From Cryobacterium tepidiphilum (GTDB taxonomy: Bacteria > Actinomycetota > Actinomycetes > Actinomycetales > Microbacteriaceae): a stretch of 64,000 nt of DNA. Under the pieces are notes generated by a model. The model saw nothing but the letters and a program-made list of their open reading frames with translations. It made no database searches and was not told the origin of the DNA. Below, piece by piece: positions 34,502-44,678 of the stretch; positions within the stretch are counted from its first letter, which is position 1; each line of letters opens with the position of its first letter. Made by a program: the position numbers and the translations under genes. The stretch is from contig NZ_RDSR01000003.1 of assembly GCF_003716325.1 (NCBI RefSeq), forward strand, positions 148,721-212,720. Direction: 5' to 3'.

Positions 34502-37500
34502 TCAGACAAGGACTTCGACGGTCCGTCCATGCCCGAGGAGCTTCTTCGTGATCGTGATACGGCCGTCAGCTTCGAGACGCCTGAACACAGTATCGAGGGA
34601 GGGGACGTTGTTGGGATAGTCGAACTTCACGCCCGGCCCGTCGGCAATCTTGCTGTACGGTGCACCGAGAGCGACAAGGATCTCGACGGCATCACTTGTC
34701 GAGAGTTCTTCTTTGGAGAGCACCAGCTGGCGCATGACCGCACCGGCGACATTGGCAACACGGGCGAGCCGCCGCACCTCTTCCAAGGGCAGCTTGAGCG
34801 ATTCCGCACGGGCGAACTCACCAGCAGCTCGAAGGGCTCGTGCATCGTCATTGGGGACGTACTGCTGCAGCCGGGTCACCGCGATGTGCTTCAGACGTTT
34901 CGGGATGTTCGGACTAGCGATGAATTCGGCGACGAAGCCCTGCACGATCGTCGGCGACAAGAAGCCCCCGACCTTCTGAGACGCCCCGAAGGCCTCGGAC
35001 ATGGCGTTCCATCCGCCCGGCGCGAAGTGGGAGAACGTGGGGAGATCGTCTTCGAACAGGTCCGCTTCGAGACCACGGGCAAGGAGTTGATCACTCCCGG
35101 GCGTCACGGAACTCAGGTCGAAGCCGTCGGACGGGCTCACCTGAGCCGCAAGTGTCACGCGATCCTTTGCCGTCAGTTGGTCCGAAGCGTTCAAGAGCTT
35201 GATCGCGAGTTCGGCACGCATGTCGTCCTCGACCTCGTCGACGTCCAGCAACTCGACGGGCTCAGCGCCCTCAGGCGACAAGAATCCAGCGAGTTCCTCA
35301 TCGATGCCGTGCACCTTCGAATACGCGACGATGTTGGCGGCCGACGTAACGGCATGGTGCGACCGGACGAGCGCCGGCCAGATCGACTCCGGCACCTTGC
35401 GAAGATCTACGACCTTCACGGCGCTGCCCTCGATCACCGCACCGAGTTGGTCCGCCGTCCAGGACTCATACTGCTTACCAAGAACGTCCACGAGCACGGG
35501 CTCAGACTGGACGAAGCTCTCGATCGACTCGTCCGCTCGGACGGCTTTGAGATACTCGTCGATACGCGAGCGGCAGTGGTCCCAGACTTGCTCGTTCTTC
35601 TTGACCTCGTCCAAAACAGGCGCGGCCTCGATTCCGAGTGCCAGCTTCAGATTGGCGACGCTGATCTCGTACATGTGCTTGGCCACGACGCGCTCGCGAA
35701 GCGGCTTGCTCAGGTGGCTCAGGTCTGGGACTACCAGTTCGGCGGCTTCGAGGATCTCGAGCACTCGCGCGGTCCTGATAGGCGTCTGGTCTGCTGTGAT
35801 GGCCGTCATCTGCGGGTGGTGCGCGTCAAGGAGACCCGCCGTTGCTTTGCCTATCTCATACGAATCCACCGCCTGAGCGTGCTGCAGCGCCGAGTCGAAC
35901 AGTCGCAGCCGAGCCTCGTCGCTTGGGATCGCGTGATGCCCTGCCACGTATTCGAGGACGGAGTGCCATGGGTGTTCAGCAAGCAGCCGAACGAACGCCT
36001 CGTGCTGTGCGTCAGGCGTATTGAAGTAGGACTCTAGGAAGCTCAGTACATCCTCGTTTGTATCCTGAGAGGCGATGTACGTGACGACCTCCTTCGCTAG
36101 ATCAGGCTGATGCACCAGCAGGTGATCGACCACATCGATGTTCAGCGCGCTCACGGTGCTCGTGAAGTCAGACGGCACCTGCTCGAGCAGGTTGCCCACG
36201 GCGTTTTCCGACGTGAACTTGTAATCGAGGTACATCTCGTTCGGTTGGACGCTGTGGTTGTAGAAGTAGGCGACGTCGACGCCCACGAAACTTCCGTAGA
36301 AGATCGCCGAGTATTCGGCAAAGTTGCGCGTGATGAAGCCCTTTCGGACGAGGTCCCGAGCGAGCTCAGATTCGAGATCGTCGTGAATCCACTGTGCGAA
36401 CGGCTTCCGGTCCGCTGGCACTCTCCCGTACCTCGCGAGCTCCACGAAGTCTGCGCCCCGCAATGTCGCAATGTCTTCATCGCATTGCTTGCTCAGGAGC
36501 GCGAGTTTGTCAGCGTCAGGAGCGCGCCAGTGCGCTTCGGTGTTGAGCTCGGGGAAGAGGCGATCGATCTGATCGCTGCCGATCGATGCTGATCCTGCGT
36601 GCGTGTGATTCACCGTTATCGCTCGGCTTGACGAGACCTGCGCCCAGAAGTTAACACCTTGTATCGCGTCGAAGGCGAAAGTAGTTCCTCCCGCCACGAA
36701 CGAGATCGGATAGCCGCTGTAAGGATTAGGGAACGCAGCCTTCATGTCCTGCAGCCGCTGCCCGAGAGCTGCAGCAACCGCCGTTCTCTTCGCACGGTGT
36801 GCCTCGAGTTGAGACGCCGTGCGGCGCTGCTTTTGAAGCCCGTCGATCAAGGCACGGACCTCTTTGCGATGATGCTGTTCAAGGTCATCTAGGGTGCTCG
36901 TTCTCTGAGCAATGTTCTCGAAATCGGCCATGTGGAAGTTCTTGTACACCACGAGCGCGAAAAGGTGATCGGCGGTCATGCCAGGAGCGGGGTTCTCGCT
37001 CCAGAGGAGACGTTCGACGAACACGGCGAACTCGTTGCAGATGTTGATCATCAGGCGCATGTCGGTCGTGTGCCGCGCGACCAGATCGAGCAGTGGCCGC
37101 GAGACGTAGTCCTTGGGGAATCCGAGCGCTTGAAGGGCCTCGGAGAGGTGGTCACGTGCATTCCTGTGTGAGAGGAAGGGCACCATCGGGATGACCATCT
37201 CGAAGAACTTGGTGCGGTTGGCCCGGCGGACGGCTTCGGCCGCGAGATCTGGCTTGGGCACTGCCACAGCGGGCCTACCGACCGAGGCTTCGGACGACTG
37301 CTCGTCGCGAGCTTCGTCCTTCAGTGCGGCATCCGATCCGAGCTGTTCGAACAGGCTGTCCTTGATGGCGTAGATGAATCTGAGCGGTTGTTCCTTGCTC
37401 TTCCACCGGGCGGAGGCATTCACCAGCGTGTTCAGCTCCCGCAGGGAGTCGAAGATCTGCGGGTCGTCGAAGCGATCAAGGTCCTCGAAGATCACGAACT

Positions 37501-38206
37501 GGGGCTCGACGGCGTCGAAGAACGCGACGATCTCATCGAGGAAGCTGTCGAAGTAGGTCGTGGGTCCATCGCTGAGCGCGATCTTCGTGCCGGCGGTGCT
37601 CACTTCGGAGACGAACTTGTCCCCGATGAGCCAGCGGACCGCCCAGACGACGAGCACAACCAGCGCGAAGAACAACAGCCCCAATCCGACCTGCACGAAG
37701 ATGTTCGCCTGCGCACCGGGCCAGTCCGCGGACGGCCGGACACCGAGCAGCCACAGGAGACTGAGCGCGACCGCTGAGACTATGAGCGCCTGCCACAGCG
37801 CCATCAATTTCGTGATCGGCTTCGGACGCGCGAATCGTGAACGTCGGACCTGACCGGGCTTGAGCCGGTAGACGAGCTGCTTGACCAGTTCCTTCTGGAT
37901 CCGGTTGGTGAGGTCCTCATCGTCTTCGTCCGGGCCGAGCGTGTTGATGCTGATGCGGACGGTCTCCGCCTCGTGCTTCTTCTCGAACGCGTCGAGCACG
38001 CTGGACTTTCCAGCCCCATAGCGGCCAGTCAGCGCGATGTTGCGGTTCTTCTTGTCCTCGACGGCCTGCTCGAGGTGTCGGACGTAGAGACTGTGGTGGT
38101 CTCCGTTGTATTCGGGCGCGAGGGTCCGGAGCTTGATCTTCTTCTCCGGGACCTCCTCACGTGAGGTTGCGTCCTCTGCGGCAGCTTCGGGGCGGACATC
38201 CCTCAC
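34502..38206 (-). CDS. KAP/YobI-type membrane-inserted P-loop NTPase, coupled to type I RM operon
   Basis: 1234 residues. Walker A GRYGAGKS is at 61-68, two membrane helices follow at about 134-156 and 168-195, and Walker B FVIFEDLDRF lies at 227-236. Membrane segments inserted inside the P-loop domain are the mark of KAP-family ATPases, and the length and opening (LAPEYNGDHHSLYVRHLEQA) fit YobI-like members. The remaining 900 residues are helical and unassigned. GTG 38206 overlaps the hsdR stop as GTGA, so it is translated with the restriction genes. KAP proteins such as PifA and QatA act in phage exclusion, so an added defence effector is likely. That role is inferred. Confidence 0.85.
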   Translation of the reverse strand: MRDVRPEAAAEDATSREEVPEKKIKLRTLAPEYNGDHHSLYVRHLEQAVEDKKNRNIALTGRYGAGKSSVLDAFEKKHEAETVRISINTLGPDEDDEDLTNRIQKELVKQLVYRLKPGQVRRSRFARPKPITKLMALWQALIVSAVALSLLWLLGVRPSADWPGAQANIFVQVGLGLLFFALVVLVVWAVRWLIGDKFVSEVSTAGTKIALSDGPTTYFDSFLDEIVAFFDAVEPQFVIFEDLDRFDDPQIFDSLRELNTLVNASARWKSKEQPLRFIYAIKDSLFEQLGSDAALKDEARDEQSSEASVGRPAVAVPKPDLAAEAVRRANRTKFFEMVIPMVPFLSHRNARDHLSEALQALGFPKDYVSRPLLDLVARHTTDMRLMINICNEFAVFVERLLWSENPAPGMTADHLFALVVYKNFHMADFENIAQRTSTLDDLEQHHRKEVRALIDGLQKQRRTASQLEAHRAKRTAVAAALGQRLQDMKAAFPNPYSGYPISFVAGGTTFAFDAIQGVNFWAQVSSSRAITVNHTHAGSASIGSDQIDRLFPELNTEAHWRAPDADKLALLSKQCDEDIATLRGADFVELARYGRVPADRKPFAQWIHDDLESELARDLVRKGFITRNFAEYSAIFYGSFVGVDVAYFYNHSVQPNEMYLDYKFTSENAVGNLLEQVPSDFTSTVSALNIDVVDHLLVHQPDLAKEVVTYIASQDTNEDVLSFLESYFNTPDAQHEAFVRLLAEHPWHSVLEYVAGHHAIPSDEARLRLFDSALQHAQAVDSYEIGKATAGLLDAHHPQMTAITADQTPIRTARVLEILEAAELVVPDLSHLSKPLRERVVAKHMYEISVANLKLALGIEAAPVLDEVKKNEQVWDHCRSRIDEYLKAVRADESIESFVQSEPVLVDVLGKQYESWTADQLGAVIEGSAVKVVDLRKVPESIWPALVRSHHAVTSAANIVAYSKVHGIDEELAGFLSPEGAEPVELLDVDEVEDDMRAELAIKLLNASDQLTAKDRVTLAAQVSPSDGFDLSSVTPGSDQLLARGLEADLFEDDLPTFSHFAPGGWNAMSEAFGASQKVGGFLSPTIVQGFVAEFIASPNIPKRLKHIAVTRLQQYVPNDDARALRAAGEFARAESLKLPLEEVRRLARVANVAGAVMRQLVLSKEELSTSDAVEILVALGAPYSKIADGPGVKFDYPNNVPSLDTVFRRLEADGRITITKKLLGHGRTVEVLV

Positions 38207-41200
38207 GAGTCGTCGTCCTCCGCACCTGCATCGTCATCAGTAATTCGCATGCGACGCGATCGGTAGAGGTACTCGCCGATCAGTCGAACGAACTCATCGG
38301 CCCTGTCGCTCTCCCCGGTCAGCGCCTCTGTGAGCTTGCCGAACGCACCTTCGTTCAACACGGCCGCATCGGTGAGCGTCTCGCGAAGGTCAGGCGATGC
38401 GAGGAACTGATCGACCGCGTTGTGATCGATCTGTTCCGTGATGCGGAGGTTCTCGCTCGCCAACCCGGCTGCAGCGATGACGAATCCTTCAATCTGCGGG
38501 TCCGCAAACTCCGCACCGAAGAGCGAGTTGATCCGGGCAACAACCTCGGACAGGAGCTCCTGCTGAGGATCCTGCCGCGAGACGCGCGAGCCGATACCAG
38601 TGATGCCTGGGAGCGCAGGCGTGGTCTGGTTGCCGGTGAGTCCAATGTCGGCCTTACCCTGGTCGATCTGCCGGACGCGGCGCAGTTCGAGCCCTGACAC
38701 ATCGACGTCCGTCGCCCCATCGGTCGACGGAAGGACTCGCGTCAGCTGGCGCAGGTACTCGGCCAGCTTCTCCAGGTCGCTCGTCGCGAAGTCGACGACC
38801 TGGGACATGAAGTCGTACAAGCGCACGTATGAGCCGCAGTCCTTCTTGAAGGTGCGCAGGTCGTCGAGCGCCTGGATGTCCTGCTGCTCTTCGGCGTCCG
38901 CCCAGCGGTTGACGAACTCGTCGCGCGCCGGAGTGATCGCCGCGGACAAAGATGCGTGGGACTGGGCCGGGGACCACCATGCCGCCGCGTACTTCTCGAC
39001 ATCGTTCGCAGTGTAAATGCGGGCCTGCGCGAGCTTGGTGGCCAGACGATGCACCAGATTCGGGTCCGTCGCGGTCTCGACATGGGCTTCGAGGTAGTAG
39101 GCGAGGAACGCCTCGCGGATCTCCTTCGGTTCGTTGACGAAGTCGAGGACATAGGTGCGGTCCTTCAACTCGCCTGACGGCGCACGGTATGTGCGGTTGA
39201 GTCGCGACAGAGTCTGGACTGCGTGGACGTCGGGCAGCTTCTTGTCGACGTACATCGCGCATAGGAGCGGCTGGTCGAAGCCGGTCTGGAACTTGTCGGC
39301 GACGATCATGAAACGGTACTCCGGACGTCGGAACTCTCGCGCGAGGTCGGAGCCAAGGCCGGGGTTCATCGTCGCCTCAGTGGCGTCCGTGAGGCCGTAA
39401 TCGGTATCGCTGATCTTGTCGCTGAAGGCGACGATCGACTTGTAACCGTAGTCATTGACCGTGAGATAGTCGTCAAATTCGGCTTTGAACCGCACCGCGG
39501 CCTGGCGTGAGTCCGTGACGATCATGGCCTTGGCGTTTTTGTCAAGCAGGTGGGCCACGTTGGCTCTGAAGTGCTCAACGATGATCTCAACCTTCTGCCA
39601 GATATTGTCCGGGTGCAAGTTGGCGAACCGCATGATCTTGCGCGTCGCCACCGCAGGATCGACGAGTCGGTCTTCCGCTGCGCCCGCGTCGTCTGTCGAG
39701 ATGCTGGTGATGATGCCGCTGTCGTCGTGATGCTCGATCTCGAACGCCGTCCGGTAGGTCTGGTAGCCACGGAGCACGTCGAGGATGAAGCCCTCTTCGA
39801 TCGCCTGACGCATCGGGTAGACGTCGAAGGACACAGGCTTGCCGTCGTCATCCTCACGGCCGAACAGCGCCTTCGTCTTGCTCTTCGGCGTCGCCGTGAA
39901 CGCGAGCAGCGAGACGTTTCGTGCCCCGGCTCGAGCAGCCGTCTCGGCCGCGATCTGTTTCTCCAGAGCGACGTCGGCGTCGACGAGCTGATTGACGACG
40001 TCCTGGCTGTCGAGCTCCTCGTCGTCGGCGAGCTGGCCGCCATCGGTAAGGACCTTCTTCAAGTCGCCGGCCGTCTTGCCCGACTGGGAAGTGTGCGCCT
40101 CGTCGATGATGACGGCGAAGTTCTTGTCCCCGAGCGTCGACTCCAACAGACCCTTCACGTAAGGGAAGGTCTGGATCGTCACGACGACGATGAGCGCGGA
40201 CCCGGTGAGCGCATCCAGGAGCGCCCGGGACTTCGATCCTCCGGAGCGGCGGACAGCGGTGGAGTCGATGACGGCGACCGTGCCGACCGTGTCATCGACC
40301 TGCTCGACGGCCTGCTGCAGCTGCGCGTCGAGGACCCTACGGTCGGAGACGATCAGCACCTTGTCGAACACTTTCGTGTTCGACGTGTCGTGCAGACGCG
40401 CCAAACGGTGCGCGGTCCATGCGATCGTGTTGGTCTTGCCAGACCCGGCCGAATGCTCGATCAGGTAGCGCCGACCGGGCCCCTCGTCGCTGATCGCGTC
40501 GATTAGCTTCGTCACCGCGCGCCACTGGTGGTAGCGCGGGAACATCAGCGTGGTCGAGCGCTTGATCTTCCCGGAGACGGGATCCTCGTCGGTCTCTGTC
40601 TTGAGGAACATCTGCGAGCCGAGAATGGCGAGCCAATTGTCCCGTTGAAGGACTTGCTCCCACAGGTAGGAGGTCGCGACTCCCCCAGGGTTCTCGGGGT
40701 TGCCGGCAGCGCCCGTGTCGTCGTGCCCGCGATTGAACGGGAGGAAGTAGGTCTTCTCGCCGGCAAGCTTCGTGGTCATGTGGACTTGGTCGTCGTCCAC
40801 CGCGAAGTGGACCAGCGCGCGCGTACCGAATCCGAGCAACGGCTGCCCGGCCGGATTCCGGTCATTGCGATACTGGGTGACGGCGGTGCGCCATTCCTGT
40901 TTGAAGAACGATTTCAGCTCGCACGTGGCCACCGGCAAGCCGTTGACGAAGAAGACGAGGTCAATGGACCGGCTGTCCCCGCGCTTCGGAGAGAAGTGGA
41001 CCTGGCGGACGACGCGCAGCCGAACCTTGCCGTAGTGCTCCGTGACTTCGGGGTTCAACGTCGTCGCGGGCTTGAACTGACACATCCGCAGGTGAGCTGT
41101 CGCGCCCCGCGTGTGAGAGAACTTCCGGCGTAGCACGTTCAACGTGCCGCCGCCCGAACTCATCGGGGTGTCCAGTCGGGAGACGAGGGACGAGAGCAGC

Positions 41201-41421
41201 GCCTCTCGATCCGCGGCCTCGGCTCCTGTGCCGATCCGCACGACCTTGGCGTACTCATCCGGCTGGGTCTCGGTCAGCCACCAGTGCACGTCCTCGGGCC
41301 AGATCGCCCGTTCGACGTCGTAGCCGTCGTCAGTCGCGCTGTATTCCCAGCCGTGGGCGGCCAAGTACTCGGCGAACTCGGTCTCGAACGCTTCCTCGCG
41401 CGTACCGTCTGCAGTTGTCAT
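38203..41421 (-). CDS. hsdR: Type I restriction-modification system endonuclease/translocase subunit R
   Basis: 1072 residues, usual HsdR size. The nuclease core is near the N-terminus, with D154 in SIDLVFF and E168-K170 in ELK, as in PD-(D/E)xK enzymes. The translocase has Walker A GSGKT at 326-330, DEAH at 440-443 and FTATPKSKT as motif III. It cuts DNA after ATP-driven translocation when the site recognised by HsdS is unmethylated. ATG 41421 lies 5 bp after the hsdS stop. The 3' end overlaps the KAP gene start by 4 bp. Confidence 0.96.
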   Translation of the reverse strand: MTTADGTREEAFETEFAEYLAAHGWEYSATDDGYDVERAIWPEDVHWWLTETQPDEYAKVVRIGTGAEAADREALLSSLVSRLDTPMSSGGGTLNVLRRKFSHTRGATAHLRMCQFKPATTLNPEVTEHYGKVRLRVVRQVHFSPKRGDSRSIDLVFFVNGLPVATCELKSFFKQEWRTAVTQYRNDRNPAGQPLLGFGTRALVHFAVDDDQVHMTTKLAGEKTYFLPFNRGHDDTGAAGNPENPGGVATSYLWEQVLQRDNWLAILGSQMFLKTETDEDPVSGKIKRSTTLMFPRYHQWRAVTKLIDAISDEGPGRRYLIEHSAGSGKTNTIAWTAHRLARLHDTSNTKVFDKVLIVSDRRVLDAQLQQAVEQVDDTVGTVAVIDSTAVRRSGGSKSRALLDALTGSALIVVVTIQTFPYVKGLLESTLGDKNFAVIIDEAHTSQSGKTAGDLKKVLTDGGQLADDEELDSQDVVNQLVDADVALEKQIAAETAARAGARNVSLLAFTATPKSKTKALFGREDDDGKPVSFDVYPMRQAIEEGFILDVLRGYQTYRTAFEIEHHDDSGIITSISTDDAGAAEDRLVDPAVATRKIMRFANLHPDNIWQKVEIIVEHFRANVAHLLDKNAKAMIVTDSRQAAVRFKAEFDDYLTVNDYGYKSIVAFSDKISDTDYGLTDATEATMNPGLGSDLAREFRRPEYRFMIVADKFQTGFDQPLLCAMYVDKKLPDVHAVQTLSRLNRTYRAPSGELKDRTYVLDFVNEPKEIREAFLAYYLEAHVETATDPNLVHRLATKLAQARIYTANDVEKYAAAWWSPAQSHASLSAAITPARDEFVNRWADAEEQQDIQALDDLRTFKKDCGSYVRLYDFMSQVVDFATSDLEKLAEYLRQLTRVLPSTDGATDVDVSGLELRRVRQIDQGKADIGLTGNQTTPALPGITGIGSRVSRQDPQQELLSEVVARINSLFGAEFADPQIEGFVIAAAGLASENLRITEQIDHNAVDQFLASPDLRETLTDAAVLNEGAFGKLTEALTGESDRADEFVRLIGEYLYRSRRMRITDDDAGAEDDDS

Positions 41422-41426
41422 CGCCT

Positions 41427-42641
41427 TTAGGCCCCCTTGGTGGCTGTGCGCACATCGAACTGCCCAGTGACGGCGGCAGTGATCAAAGCAGCGCGCCGTT
41501 CCTTGGCAAGAGCGATGTGTTCCTCGGACTTCGCGATCAAAACGTCAACACGGGCAGAGTGGCGTTTGAACTCAGTCACGAAAGTCTTCTGATGCGATGG
41601 CGACGGCAGGTGGAGCGGAACGCGCGCGAAAGTACCCCAGTTCCGGAAATCAACGCTCCGCTGCCTGGTACTCGGAGCCTGGGTACTGAGGAAGCCGGAC
41701 GTTCCCATGTAACGGATGAGGAGCGCCAAATACTCGGCATCGTCGTCATATCGTGGACGGCACACATGATAGACCGGGGAGCACTGGCCCACGCTGTCGG
41801 AGATACCGACAGCGCCTGCGAAACCGTCGAGAGCGTGGAACACAATATCTCCCGGGACGACACCCTGGTATCCCGCTTCGGCTGCTGACATCGTGTAGCC
41901 ATCTGCTCGCCTATTGGTACGAAGGGTGACTACTCCGTCGCGGTAGGCGGTGACGACCCCGACTCCCGGCTCTGGTGACCGATCGAGACGGACCAACGCC
42001 TGCCGAATCGTCGCGGCGTGCTTCTCCTCAGCCTGCTGAAACTCCGCGTCAGCGAGCGCCGCTCGCCGCTCCCGAAGCAACCGTATGAACTCGTTCTGCT
42101 TAGCCACGAGTGCGTCGATCTGAGCCGTCTCATGGTCCAGGTAGTCGGAGATTGCGTGTTGCTCGTCTGATGGTGGGATCGGAATCGGAATCGAGGCGAA
42201 CGCTGAAGAGGAGAGCTCAAGGAAGGTAGTTCCCTGCCCCCTAGCGACTAGTTCTGCCCGGGCGGCAACTAGGGCAGCGGCCAGGTAACGAGGTTCCATT
42301 CCTCTTTGTGTCACAACTGCTCTGCAGCCCTGGTTGAAAGCAGAGGTCTCGGCAACCCGGCCAACATGGCCGATCGGTGCGCGCGTCGACACGAGGACGC
42401 TCCCCGGAGGAGCGATTCCTGCCCCGTAGGTTCCCACCTTCGAAAGCGAGCGGCCGGTCGATTCAAGCACCGCCCCATCTGCACCGTTGAGGTCTGGCGG
42501 AGTGACGAACGGAAACTCGCCTCCCCAGTTCTCCGGAGCAGAAGTAGGCGTCCCCCCATTCAAGACACGACCTACGCGCCTGATAGGCATCGGCTGCCAC
42601 CCTGGTGGAAGGGTAGACGCATCGAACCACGTCGTTGTCAC
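41427..42641 (-). CDS. hsdS: Type I restriction-modification system specificity subunit S
   Basis: 404 residues, in the normal HsdS range. Two target-recognition domains are visible: the first about 1-165 (opening LPPGWQPMPIRRVG, closing SIPIPIPPSDEQHAISDYL) and the second about 215-365 (closing VPLHLPSPSHQKTFV). Each is followed by a conserved helix (IDALVAKQNEFIRLLRERRA and VLIAKSEEHIALAKERRAAL) that sets the spacing between the two half sites. The GTG start overlaps the hsdM stop as GTGA. The recognised sequence cannot be derived from the protein by eye. Confidence 0.95.
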   Translation of the reverse strand: MTTTWFDASTLPPGWQPMPIRRVGRVLNGGTPTSAPENWGGEFPFVTPPDLNGADGAVLESTGRSLSKVGTYGAGIAPPGSVLVSTRAPIGHVGRVAETSAFNQGCRAVVTQRGMEPRYLAAALVAARAELVARGQGTTFLELSSSAFASIPIPIPPSDEQHAISDYLDHETAQIDALVAKQNEFIRLLRERRAALADAEFQQAEEKHAATIRQALVRLDRSPEPGVGVVTAYRDGVVTLRTNRRADGYTMSAAEAGYQGVVPGDIVFHALDGFAGAVGISDSVGQCSPVYHVCRPRYDDDAEYLALLIRYMGTSGFLSTQAPSTRQRSVDFRNWGTFARVPLHLPSPSHQKTFVTEFKRHSARVDVLIAKSEEHIALAKERRAALITAAVTGQFDVRTATKGA

Positions 42642-44644
42642 GCTTCGACCTCACGCAACAGCTCCATGATCTCACCGACGACGCGTTCGAGGTCAGCATC
42701 GATCTCGTCGAGCGCACGCGGCGGTTTGTACGCGTAGAAGTACCGCGTGAAGGGAATCTCGTAGCCAGTCTTGGTCTTGTCCCAGTCAATCCATACGTCA
42801 GACGTATGGGGCTGCACCTCCGCTTCAAAGTACGCCTGCACCGTCTCGTCCCGTGCTTCATGGGTTTTAGGGTGACCGCCCCAGCCCAAGGGCACATTCT
42901 CAGTGTCGCGCAGCGCCGGATCGGGTTCGATCGTCCCCTTGTCCTTCCCCGAGACCACGCGGCAGTAATCAGCGGCCTCGTCGTGGATACCGATCGTCTG
43001 CCAGAGCGTCTTACGCTGCGCGGGAGTCAGATTGACAGCGTGATCCCCGAGGTGTTTGCCTATTTCCTTGTTGAACTTCCCGCGGTTGAGGTAGACCTCG
43101 TCGCCGAACGCCTCGAGAGCATCGATCAACCCCTTGACCTGCCCCAGCTTCTTGTGCTCGGCCACAGCGCTGATCGTCTCTTCAGTGCACTGGAAGCGCA
43201 GCTGCAAAGGGCGTTCGATGGTGACGGTCCAGTAGGCGAAGTCCCGGTTCGAGAAGACCTTGACCGGCACAGCTGAAGCGTCGCCATCATTCTGCGTCCC
43301 GTCGAATGCCCGCTCGATCCGCTTGCGGTTCTTCTCCGAGATCTCGATTCGCTTCGATCCGATCGCCTTTCGAAGCTTCGATCCCACGCCGGTCGCGTCG
43401 ATGAGACGGATTTCTCCCGTGCGCTCCTCAGGCTTCGAGTTCGACAGGATCCACAGATAGGTAGCGATGCCAGTGTTGTAGAACATGTCGTTCGGCAGCG
43501 CGACGATGGCTTCGATCAAGTCGTTCTCGAGCAGGTGGCCGCGGATCTCGGACGGGCCTGAGCCCGCTCCACCGTTGAACAACGGAGACCCGTTCAGAAC
43601 GATGCCGGCTTTACCGCCACGGCCAGTGTCGTCGACGTCGCGCATCTTCGACGCCGCGTGCAGGAGGAAGAGCATCGCCGCGTCGCCGACAGCCGGCAGG
43701 CCCGGCGCGAATCGCCCTTGGCCGCCTCGCGCATGCTCGCTCTTCACAGCTGCCTCAACGGCCTTCCAGTCGGTCCCGAACGGCGGGTTAGACAGCACGT
43801 AGTCGAAGCGGCGGTCCTTGAACCTATCGACGACGAGCGTGTCGCCCTGGCGGACGTTCGTCGGGTCCTGCCCCTTGATGAGGAGGTCGGCCTTGCAGAT
43901 CGCGTAAGTGCGAGGGTTGATCTCTTGGCCATGAAGAGCAGTCGAAGCACGAGGGTTCAGGTGGCGCAGGTGCTCGTCAGCGACGGTAAGCATGCCGCCG
44001 GTGCCCACAGTCGGGTCATAGATGGAGCGGACCGTGCCGGACTCCTGCAGCGCCTCTTTGTCCTCTGCATACACGAGGCCGACCAGCAGGCGGACCACGT
44101 CGCGGGGCGTGTAGAACTGGCCGGCCCCGTCGTTGGCGGATTCCGCGAACCGGTAGATAAGGTTCTCGAACAGGTCGCCCATGTCAGCATTGGAGACGGC
44201 CTCCGGCGACAAGTCGATCTTCTCGAAGTGGCGGACCACCTGGGCGAGCCGCTCCCGAGCGTCGAGAGTACGGATGACGTTCTCGAAATCAAAGGACTTG
44301 AAGACGTCGAGGTTCGAGGAGAATCCGCCGATGTAATTGATGAGATTGGCGGCGAGATTGTCCGGATCCTGCAGCGCCTTTTCCAGTGTGTACGCGCTCG
44401 TCGTCCAGAAGGAAAGACCGGTGCTGTCGGAAGTGCGTGTTCTCAGCTTTAGATGGGTGCGGCGCTGCTGCTCGCCAGAGTACTTTTTGACGATCTCCGC
44501 CATCGCCTTGCGGTGCGGATCCATCACGCATTCAAGGCGACGGAGCACCGTGAAGGGGAGGATCACGGCCCCGTATTCGGACTCTGAATAGGGCCCGCGC
44601 AGAGTATCCGCGACACTCCACACCAAGGTTGAAAGCACTGACAC
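42638..44644 (-). CDS. hsdM: Type I restriction-modification system methyltransferase subunit M
   Basis: 668 residues. The adenine-methylase motifs are intact: DPTVGTGG (SAM-binding motif I) at 210-217 and NPPF (catalytic motif IV) at 286-289. The N-terminal opening LVWSVADTLRGPYSESEYGA is typical of HsdM. A C-terminal extension of about 150 residues (TPAQRKTLWQTIG, then EIPFTRYFYAY) makes it longer than the 500-550 of classical HsdM, as in one known subgroup. First gene of hsdM-hsdS-hsdR-KAP. The start is GTG 44644 with GGAG 14 bp upstream. Confidence 0.96.
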   Translation of the reverse strand: MSVLSTLVWSVADTLRGPYSESEYGAVILPFTVLRRLECVMDPHRKAMAEIVKKYSGEQQRRTHLKLRTRTSDSTGLSFWTTSAYTLEKALQDPDNLAANLINYIGGFSSNLDVFKSFDFENVIRTLDARERLAQVVRHFEKIDLSPEAVSNADMGDLFENLIYRFAESANDGAGQFYTPRDVVRLLVGLVYAEDKEALQESGTVRSIYDPTVGTGGMLTVADEHLRHLNPRASTALHGQEINPRTYAICKADLLIKGQDPTNVRQGDTLVVDRFKDRRFDYVLSNPPFGTDWKAVEAAVKSEHARGGQGRFAPGLPAVGDAAMLFLLHAASKMRDVDDTGRGGKAGIVLNGSPLFNGGAGSGPSEIRGHLLENDLIEAIVALPNDMFYNTGIATYLWILSNSKPEERTGEIRLIDATGVGSKLRKAIGSKRIEISEKNRKRIERAFDGTQNDGDASAVPVKVFSNRDFAYWTVTIERPLQLRFQCTEETISAVAEHKKLGQVKGLIDALEAFGDEVYLNRGKFNKEIGKHLGDHAVNLTPAQRKTLWQTIGIHDEAADYCRVVSGKDKGTIEPDPALRDTENVPLGWGGHPKTHEARDETVQAYFEAEVQPHTSDVWIDWDKTKTGYEIPFTRYFYAYKPPRALDEIDADLERVVGEIMELLREVEA

Positions 44645-44678
44645 GTTTGGAATTACTCCGGTTCTACAGGATGGAAAG

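Noticed and set aside
34226..36037. 603-codon plus-strand frame opposite the KAP NTPase
   Set aside because: It is an antisense reading of a gene with clear P-loop motifs; it is rich in Arg, His and Asp with no domain.
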